A stretch of 64,000 nucleotides of DNA from positions 248,001 to 312,000 of the forward strand of contig JAOAQZ010000020.1 of NCBI GenBank assembly GCA_025210795.1, read 5' to 3'. The stretch is from Cohaesibacter sp. (lineage in GTDB: Bacteria > Pseudomonadota > Alphaproteobacteria > Rhizobiales > Cohaesibacteraceae). This document shows positions 59,101 through 64,000 of the stretch, in pieces (positions within the stretch are counted from its first letter, which is position 1; each line of letters opens with the position of its first letter). A program made the translations under genes and the position numbers. The notes beneath the pieces are model-generated. The model did no database searches. It was given only the letters and a program-made list of their open reading frames with translations, and had not been told where the DNA came from.

Positions 59101-60914
59101 GAGGCGACCGGTCGCTGATCAATCCGCTCAGCCAAATGAGCCAAATGGCCTTCAACAGCGCCAAGATCGGAAGTGCCCATCTTGCGTGCCAGCATATCGT
59201 CAATACGAGCCAGCGTTTGCTCGACATGGTCAAAACGCCCTTCAGCACTTTGTCCTTCACGCAGGCGCTGGTCCAGCTCGCCAACCCGATCAACAAGAGC
59301 GGCAAAGCTTTTTTCCTGACTATCTTGACCTTGCTGGCCGATCAGGCTCGTGAGCGTTTCCATCTGACTGGCAAGGGCATCAATCGGCCCGCGAACATCC
59401 TCGCCGCCATGCTCAAGGCGATCTGCCAAAGATGCTAGTTGGTCCTCAAGGCGCATTAGGCGGTCATTGGGGTCAAGGCGTTCTAAAAGGCCTTGCATGC
59501 CGCTCAGCCGATCTTGCAAGTCATGGTCAACGGCAGAAGGTGCAATCTGTTCCCGCTCCCAGTTCTCGCGCATATTGCTCTCAAGCGAGGACAGGCGATC
59601 GCCCAGAAGGGAAACCTGCTGTTCAAGATTGGAGAAATGCTGCACCTGTGGCGCATCTGTGAGCATGGAGCGCAAAGCGTCCATTTGCTGGGACAGGCGC
59701 TCAAATTCCTCATCGTGATTGGCTTGCGGCAGGCTGTCCAGCTTTTCAAGGATCCGGTCAAAATGCTGATTAATAAACGGATCCTGCGCGGGCTTGTCGA
59801 GCAGGGCATGAATGTCGCGCAGAGCATCCTGGACCTGAGGATCGGAGCGTTCTTCGCCAACGATGGTGCTGATATTATCAATGCGGCCTGAAAGAGCGGC
59901 AATCTCGTTAAGGGTCTGCTCATTGGCGCCCGCAAAATTGGCCTCTTCCAACAGGTGGCGCAAATTGGAGACCTCGTCGCGTAGCATCAGCAAAATGCCA
60001 TCATCGCCAGATGGGCCTGAGGCCGCAGAGAAAGAGGAGGATGCCGTGCCTGAGCGTGAAGAGGAGAAATTCTCATCCAGAGAATGGGCCCGATCCATAA
60101 TCTGGCGAATGGCCATATCAAGATTGGAGACTTTGGCCTGAATGGGTTGGGTCTGCGCAGACTGTGCCGGACGCGCGGCATAGACCCGGCTGGGGCGTTC
60201 ATTTTGCCGTGCGGCACTTGAGCGATTTTGCAAATAGGACCGCGCCTGCTCGTGCTTGGCTGTATGGAGCATAGGGGGCGGGCTATAGGGTTCGTCATAG
60301 CTCTCCTGCCCATAAGCAGGCATAGGTGCCTCTAGATACGGGTCTTCATCCATATAGACCGGTGCAGAATAGGCAGGTGTAGATGCGAAACGTGTCTGAT
60401 CTGGGCGAGGGGCGGGGCGTTGCTGTCTGGGCTGCGGCTGATGGTGAGGGGCATGACGTTCACTCAGTGCCTGATCCACACGGCTCAACTGGGCTTCGAT
60501 CCGCTCCAGAGCGGATTGGTAATCTTGGGCAGATGCACGGCTGCGGCCCTGAGGCGCGCGCGGCGCATAGCCATCGCGATAAGGGGGTACAGTGTTGCTA
60601 CGCCCGCGAGGCGCTGGACGAGGAGCCGAATGCACAGAAGCACGGCCGGAACGCCCGCGCGGCGCACTCTGATGCCCCTCATAGGACGAGCCTGCCAAGG
60701 CCTGTAATTGGCTTTCAATGCCTTCAATCGCTTCCAGCAGATCATGCCTGCCAGCGGCAGGCAACCTGGCATAACGATCAGACGCTTGGGGCGCGCGACG
60801 TCTACGAGAATTGCGGGTGCGAGAGCGAACCGGTCGACGAGCACTCTCGATATAATCCCCTATGTCTCGGTCTGTGCGAAATGTATCGTCAATCATGATG
60901 CTGGCCAAATCCAC
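56196..60914 (-). CDS. podJ: PodJ-like polar organelle development protein (coiled coil, Sel1 repeats, peptidoglycan-binding)
   Basis: A 1572-residue inner-membrane protein. The first 300 residues are basic, Arg/Pro/Tyr-rich and disordered (RSRTRNSRRRRAPQ). Residues about 300-760 are a long coiled coil of EQxxxLxDRL-like heptads. An Ala/Gln/Lys-rich stretch leads to a single membrane helix near residue 1080 (LLLAAAAVLLAITTLQMV). The periplasmic part has four Sel1-type repeats around residues 1300-1450 (AQYSLANLYEKGHGVKKD, NLAVLHAEGG, NLAILSARGMGLKRD) and a C-terminal peptidoglycan-binding domain (GFNAGQPDGQVGPRTRTAI). This order matches PodJ of Agrobacterium and Caulobacter, which sets cell polarity. 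The start is GTG 60914 or ATG 60896. GANTC sites and a CtrA-like site precede it, fitting cell-cycle control. Confidence 0.88.
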   Translation of the reverse strand: MDLASIMIDDTFRTDRDIGDYIESARRPVRSRTRNSRRRRAPQASDRYARLPAAGRHDLLEAIEGIESQLQALAGSSYEGHQSAPRGRSGRASVHSAPRPAPRGRSNTVPPYRDGYAPRAPQGRSRASAQDYQSALERIEAQLSRVDQALSERHAPHHQPQPRQQRPAPRPDQTRFASTPAYSAPVYMDEDPYLEAPMPAYGQESYDEPYSPPPMLHTAKHEQARSYLQNRSSAARQNERPSRVYAARPAQSAQTQPIQAKVSNLDMAIRQIMDRAHSLDENFSSSRSGTASSSFSAASGPSGDDGILLMLRDEVSNLRHLLEEANFAGANEQTLNEIAALSGRIDNISTIVGEERSDPQVQDALRDIHALLDKPAQDPFINQHFDRILEKLDSLPQANHDEEFERLSQQMDALRSMLTDAPQVQHFSNLEQQVSLLGDRLSSLESNMRENWEREQIAPSAVDHDLQDRLSGMQGLLERLDPNDRLMRLEDQLASLADRLEHGGEDVRGPIDALASQMETLTSLIGQQGQDSQEKSFAALVDRVGELDQRLREGQSAEGRFDHVEQTLARIDDMLARKMGTSDLGAVEGHLAHLAERIDQRPVASGPSAIDAQALASLEAQISGLADRLDAATSNPHDAGHFEALTARLDALAEQFDRSQTRFDAVDRLGADIQRLASEGLGGGQARPMQEGNGFDAEQVAENAAMRALQQLGPLGMPSGDGTFDAVLDGLKDDLHGLRQMVQARESATEQSLGDVTGILNGIVDRLGSLEEQVRKSEQATVTAPSVSAPVQAQASAQAAALSMAPANPTSHHDEEEEAPARKGLGGLLRRKKKKETPEEVSGMQEAQNGGQPLSAQALLAQRAAKASGQRQATPQTPQGQTQAPSSPAGPKIHISGQKARTAAPQAQKQGHAAAQAAAPARPQGPTIIKAGQGPQSGPALGSSSKADFIAAARRAAQAAARESEQTDAERSAGLSLMDRLTGKGKKQAEANAQERIDLSGGDAQMNRKERRAAVAEAARQAKQSKKDALANEVQLAPDEAFDPDLVHEGLEGDESATKTSLFSKIGDTVSRNSRPLLLAAAAVLLAITTLQMVKNPQSSLYALFNSPEANVEQMSQEGISPTGQTIEGETGSNVNDALPKTEGSNEVSLTQPSGSLVPPMDAEDASRTIAFSEPSGAQSSMAGPTIQASQQNSAKLGPRMPEVVADNAPQPIKSGANPGIDLTPTSSINKAPRVAVQSGPVMQPMPAPVGTNAKGTSLDEAHSVAAAAQSAAQMNAMLAPGVSTSPLMQAAEGGDALAQFELGRRLTLGEGVSADMKKAAVWFEKAANQSMPQAQYSLANLYEKGHGVKKDLMVARLWYERAAEAGNVKAMHNLAVLHAEGGLGKPDFKQAAGWFTKAADHGLKDSQYNLAILSARGMGLKRDLISSYKWFSIAAQNGDKDAATKAKEVYRVLTAEQQKEATNIVKSWVPKISKPSANQVASIPDAWKVKAGVPTPKVSNVAKGGLAKPTPAIIRQAQSMLGALGFNAGQPDGQVGPRTRTAIRNFQESAGLPVDGKLTPALMQALAVRVM

Positions 60915-60961
60915 TTAATGATTGCTTATCCTCTCCAAGCCGCACCCCATGCCGGTTTCAG

Positions 60962-61039
60962 GAATCAAAGCAATCGCGTACCAATGATATTTCCTCCTTG
61001 CACTTTCGAATTTTAGGGTAAATAACCCGTTAATGAGTC
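60962..61039 (-). promoter_or_regulatory. Possible cell-cycle sites upstream of the podJ-like gene
   Basis: Two GANTC methylation sites, GAATC at 60962-60966 and GAGTC at 61035-61039, lie 50-125 bp from the start. Between them, TAAA-N7-TTAA (ending near 61034) differs at one base from the CtrA consensus. GcrA and CcrM act at GANTC sites in Caulobacter and podJ is known to be cell-cycle regulated there; transfer to this gene is inference. Confidence 0.35.
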
Positions 61040-61232
61040 GTGCGATTTGCAAAAAATGCCTCATTCTTAAGACTTTGCTCACCATAAATGTTAACCATGG
61101 CCATATATACAGCGTGCTCATTTCGTAAGATAAGAGGGGACATTCTTCTACAAGTGGGCTGCAATGATGTGCGTAGCGCATTTTATTAGAAAGGCAGAGC
61201 GGCTGGCGGTGAGGTCTGTCGCTGTCGTAAAA

Positions 61233-61268
61233 TGACGTTTAGGTCACGGTTAGGTAACTTTGACGTCA
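61233..61268. promoter_or_regulatory. MerR/LiuR-type operator candidates before the MerR gene
   Basis: TGACGTTTAGGTCA (61233-61246) is a near-palindrome one base away from TGACGTTTACGTCA, close to the LiuR-type consensus of MerR regulators. A perfect TGACGTCA follows at 61261-61268. Both are about 200-240 bp before the merR start. The remainder of 60915-61469 shows no gene. Confidence 0.45.
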
Positions 61269-61469
61269 CTTTCAGGCTCACAAGGCTTGTAAAATCCGAA
61301 TAACTGGTCATAAGTACCTTGGTGGAAACACTTAAAAACAAGATAAGTGATATGGATCAATCCCCTTTATGGGGAGAAGGCTTACACTATCTGCATTTAG
61401 GATGGGATATGGCAGGATCCCGTCGATCGTAAAAGGGCAAGCGTGGCAATTTTCAAGGAGTAACAGCCC

Positions 61470-61934
61470 GTGAACGAAAGCAAGTTGATCGAGGTGGAAG
61501 GTGAAGATGTCCTAACGGCATCTACAAGCGATTCTGGTCCTCTTTCCTATACGATCGGTGATCTGGCCAAGGAGTTTAATGTCACTCTGCGCACCTTGCG
61601 CTTTTATGAGGACAAGAACTTACTTAACCCTCGCCGCGAAGGCATGGCACGGATCTATTCACGCCGGGATCGAGCCAGATTGAAACTGGTTCTGATGGGA
61701 AAGAAGGTTGGCTTCTCGCTGACTGAAATCAAGGATATGCTGGACCTGTATGATCTGCGTGACGGGCAGGTGACCCAGTTGCGCGTGGCTCTTGGACGCT
61801 TTACCGAGCAAATCGATGTCTTGCGTGAGCAGCGCGATGATGTGGACCGGGCCATTGCAGATCTTGAACGCACCGTGGCTGTCGTCTCCGGCATGCTGCG
61901 CGAAAAAGAAAAAACAGCTGGCGGCGACGAGTAA
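61470..61934 (+). CDS. MerR-family transcriptional regulator
   Basis: A 154-residue regulator with the MerR winged HTH (YTIGDLAKEFNVTLRTLRFY, then EGMARIYSRRDRARLKL and GFSLTEIKDML) and a C-terminal dimer helix with no metal-binding Cys. This is the subgroup that controls fatty-acid or branched-chain acyl-CoA catabolism. It starts with GTG behind AAGGAG. It precedes the acyl-CoA dehydrogenase gene with a MerR-type operator between them. A GCGACGA/TCGTCGC hairpin (61924-61941) spans its stop codon. Confidence 0.92.
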   Translation: MNESKLIEVEGEDVLTASTSDSGPLSYTIGDLAKEFNVTLRTLRFYEDKNLLNPRREGMARIYSRRDRARLKLVLMGKKVGFSLTEIKDMLDLYDLRDGQVTQLRVALGRFTEQIDVLREQRDDVDRAIADLERTVAVVSGMLREKEKTAGGDE

Positions 61935-62243
61935 TCGTCGCGCCCTATTCCATTATTCCCCATCTCCAACATCCTCTTGGCATACAACGACTGAATAGCC
62001 TTGCTCCTGCTTTGCGATGCAAACTTCGCTCAAAGTCTGGCTACTTTCCACATTTTGTCCGCTTGGCTTTGCGAAAGCGGAAAGAAGACCTGTAACGTAA
62101 GAACGTAGCGTCACACTGGAATCCCTTACCCTTCATTCATCCTGCTGCTGCTTAAAGTGCCATCACTTGGTTGTGAGGGGACTGTAAGGTTGGCCATTTG
62201 CTCTTGTGTAACGGTAGATCAGCGAATATATATTAACATAACG

Positions 62244-62259
62244 CTTACGCAAGCGTAAG
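62244..62259 (+). promoter_or_regulatory. MerR-type operator in the promoter of the acyl-CoA dehydrogenase
   Basis: CTTACGC-AA-GCGTAAG is a perfect 7-bp inverted repeat with a 2-base centre. TTAACA lies just upstream (62233-62238) and TATTAT just downstream (62261-62266), so it occupies the promoter spacer as MerR sites do. The dehydrogenase ATG is 178 bp downstream. The rest of 61935-62437 shows only an AACGTA direct repeat near 62094-62108. Confidence 0.6.
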
Positions 62260-62437
62260 GTATTATTGAGGTCTTTCCGCTAGGGTCACTGAAACTGCCT
62301 GCGCTATGTTGTCGGAATTTAAACAATATTCAATCTGGACCCGACCCCAATCACAGGTAAGCTTGATTGAAAGGATGGCCCTGAAAAAGCATGACCGGCT
62401 TTACTTCAGGCCCGGCTGACAGGAGGAGATAGCCAGG

Positions 62438-64000
62438 ATGCAAGTCTATACCGCGCCCGTTGAAGAAGCCCTGTTTTTGTTGAACGATCTGTTTGGATTG
62501 GATCAGCTTACCAACCTGCCGGGATATGAAGAAGCAAGTGCTGATCTGATCGAAGCCATCCTGCGTGAAGGGGCCAAATTCTGTGAAGAGGTGCTTCTGC
62601 CTCTCAATGTCGTGGGCGATGTGCAAGGCTGCACCCGTGCGGATGATGGCAGTGTGAGCACGCCGGATGGCTTTAAAGAGGCCTATCAGCAATATGCACA
62701 AGGGGGTTGGATGGGCCTTGCTGCTGATCCTGATCTTGGCGGGCAGGGCATGCCTGCAACTCTGTCCATTTTGATGAACGAATTTATGGGCTCGGCCAAT
62801 CTGTCTTTCTCCATGTATCCAGGCCTGACCCAAGGGGCTTATGCAGCCCTGATGGTCCATGCCAATGATGAGATCAAGCAAATCTATTTGCCCAAAATGG
62901 TCAGCGGTGAATGGACCGGCACCATGAACCTGACCGAGCCCCATTGCGGCACGGATCTGGGCCAGCTGCGCACGCGGGCAGTTCCTCAAGAGGATGGCTC
63001 CTACAAAATCTCCGGCACCAAGATTTTCATCTCGGCAGGGGATCATGACCTTACCGAGAATATCATTCATCTGGTTCTCGCGCGGATTGAAGGTGCGCCA
63101 GAAGGCACCAAGGGTATCTCGCTCTTTGTGGTGCCTAAAAACATTCTTGATGACAATGGTGCCCCTTCTGGCCCCAATAGCCTTGAATGCGGCAAGGTGG
63201 AAGAAAAAATGGGCATCCATGGCAATTCCACATGCGTGATGAATTTTGATGGGGCAACAGGCTGGCTTGTTGGAGAAGAAAATCAAGGCCTTAAGGCTAT
63301 GTTTGTGATGATGAACGAAGCCCGCCTTGGGGTGGCGGTCCAAGGCCTTACCCAGTCGGAAGCTGCCTATCAAACAGCGCGGGCCTATGCGCTGGAGCGA
63401 TTGCAGGGGCGTTCGCTTACTGGCGCAAAAAATCCCGATGGTCCGGCAGATCCCTTAATCGTCCATCCGGATGTGCGCCGCATGTTGCTGACCATGCGCT
63501 CCTTTAACGAAGCTGCACGCGCTTTTGCCGTCTATACCGCCATCCAGTCCGATATCGCCCATAAAAGCGAGGATGAAAAGGCGCGCGCTGCAGCGGGCGA
63601 CAGGTTGGCCCTGTTCACGCCGGTCTTGAAGGGTGTGCTGACCGACTGCGGATTTGACAATGCGGTTATGGCCCAGCAGATCTTTGGCGGCCACGGCTTT
63701 ATTGAAGAGACGGGCGTTAGCCAATATGTGCGCGATGCACGCATCACCATGATCTATGAAGGGGCCAATGGCATTCAGGCGCTTGATCTGGTGGGCCGCA
63801 AATTAATGGCCAATGGCGGGCGCGGCATCATGACCCTGTTTAAGGAACTGGGGGGCTATATTGAAGAACGTGCCGGTCGCGAGGACATGGCCGATTTCAT
63901 TTTGCCGCTCAAACGCGGCGCGGAAGATTTGCAAAAAGCCACCATGTGGTTTGGCGAAAATGCTCTGGCCAATCCTGACCATGCGGGAGCGGGTTCGGTG
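62438..64000 (+). CDS. DmdC-like acyl-CoA dehydrogenase (3' end outside window)
   Basis: An FAD-dependent acyl-CoA dehydrogenase of the large type, about 590 residues in the family, of which 521 are visible and the frame is open at the right edge. MQVYTAPVEEALFLLNDLFG at the start is the mark of the group with 3-(methylthio)propanoyl-CoA dehydrogenase DmdC. TEPHCGTDLGQL and GTKIFISAGDHD bind FAD and substrate, MGIHGNSTCVMNFD and QQIFGGHGFIEETG follow, and YEGANGIQALDLVGRK carries the usual catalytic Glu. The start ATG has AGGAGGAG upstream. Substrate may be a DMSP-derived or a medium-chain acyl-CoA; sequence alone does not decide. It is controlled in all likelihood by the MerR gene before it. 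Confidence 0.93.
   Translation, partial: MQVYTAPVEEALFLLNDLFGLDQLTNLPGYEEASADLIEAILREGAKFCEEVLLPLNVVGDVQGCTRADDGSVSTPDGFKEAYQQYAQGGWMGLAADPDLGGQGMPATLSILMNEFMGSANLSFSMYPGLTQGAYAALMVHANDEIKQIYLPKMVSGEWTGTMNLTEPHCGTDLGQLRTRAVPQEDGSYKISGTKIFISAGDHDLTENIIHLVLARIEGAPEGTKGISLFVVPKNILDDNGAPSGPNSLECGKVEEKMGIHGNSTCVMNFDGATGWLVGEENQGLKAMFVMMNEARLGVAVQGLTQSEAAYQTARAYALERLQGRSLTGAKNPDGPADPLIVHPDVRRMLLTMRSFNEAARAFAVYTAIQSDIAHKSEDEKARAAAGDRLALFTPVLKGVLTDCGFDNAVMAQQIFGGHGFIEETGVSQYVRDARITMIYEGANGIQALDLVGRKLMANGGRGIMTLFKELGGYIEERAGREDMADFILPLKRGAEDLQKATMWFGENALANPDHAGAGSV

Noticed and set aside
62351..63373. A 340-codon minus-strand frame at the right end
   Set aside because: It is the reverse of the DmdC-like gene, whose plus-strand protein has clear acyl-CoA dehydrogenase motifs and a good ribosome binding site.

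Overview
This 64 kb window is chromosomal DNA of an alphaproteobacterium, most likely a marine member of the Hyphomicrobiales (Rhizobiales), perhaps close to Cohaesibacter. The placement is an inference from gene content: a thiCOSGE operon behind a TPP riboswitch, a class I lysyl-tRNA synthetase, a PodJ-like polar organiser, a TSUP/TIGR02186 pair, a DUF6460 membrane protein, a ChrR-like cupin, and a MerR regulator beside a DmdC-type acyl-CoA dehydrogenase. No tRNA, rRNA, insertion sequence, prophage or CRISPR array was seen.

Layout. Positions 1-14795 hold the 3' part of one giant secreted-type gene, open at the left edge. It encodes a long block of RTX nonapeptides, a bladed region, several parallel beta-helix modules separated by Ig-like or malectin-like domains, two tandem 816-bp cadherin/PKD units, and a short C-terminal RTX patch. 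A single in-frame TAG at 8853 splits it. Next come a small secreted protein, a nitronate monooxygenase with a divergent LysR regulator, a diguanylate cyclase, prfC, uup, an AhpD-like protein, and an exported di-haem cytochrome c peroxidase behind palindromic operator candidates. Positions 25059-29905 are the thiamine operon, whose thiC has a second in-frame TAG (28236-28238). Positions 30031-42888 carry housekeeping and envelope genes: DUF1176 protein, Spx/ArsC-like protein, beta-hydroxyacid dehydrogenase, msrA, recQ, a membrane glycosyltransferase with a divergent solute-binding protein, sterol desaturase-family protein, hydrolase, tdk, cupin and TerB-like protein. Positions 43311-55873 carry lysK, a TAP-like hydrolase, an SNase-like protein without catalytic residues, an S24-type repressor, DUF952, pyrD, arsC, a MATE pump, DUF6460, a second diguanylate cyclase, TIGR02186 and TSUP. 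The right end holds the podJ-like gene, a MerR regulator and the start of a DmdC-like dehydrogenase, cut by the window edge.

How the genes fit together. The thi genes form one translationally coupled operon for the HMP and thiazole branches plus the coupling step, controlled by TPP through a riboswitch and an attenuator. The MerR regulator and the acyl-CoA dehydrogenase look like one regulon with MerR-type operators. TSUP and TIGR02186 overlap by 4 bp and form an operon.

The least expected observations are the two isolated amber codons in otherwise intact reading frames, a candidate structured small RNA divergent from the S24-type repressor (48731-48855), a stack of inverted repeats ending in an orphan terminator (52391-52552), and several strong operator-like palindromes with no cognate regulator gene nearby.
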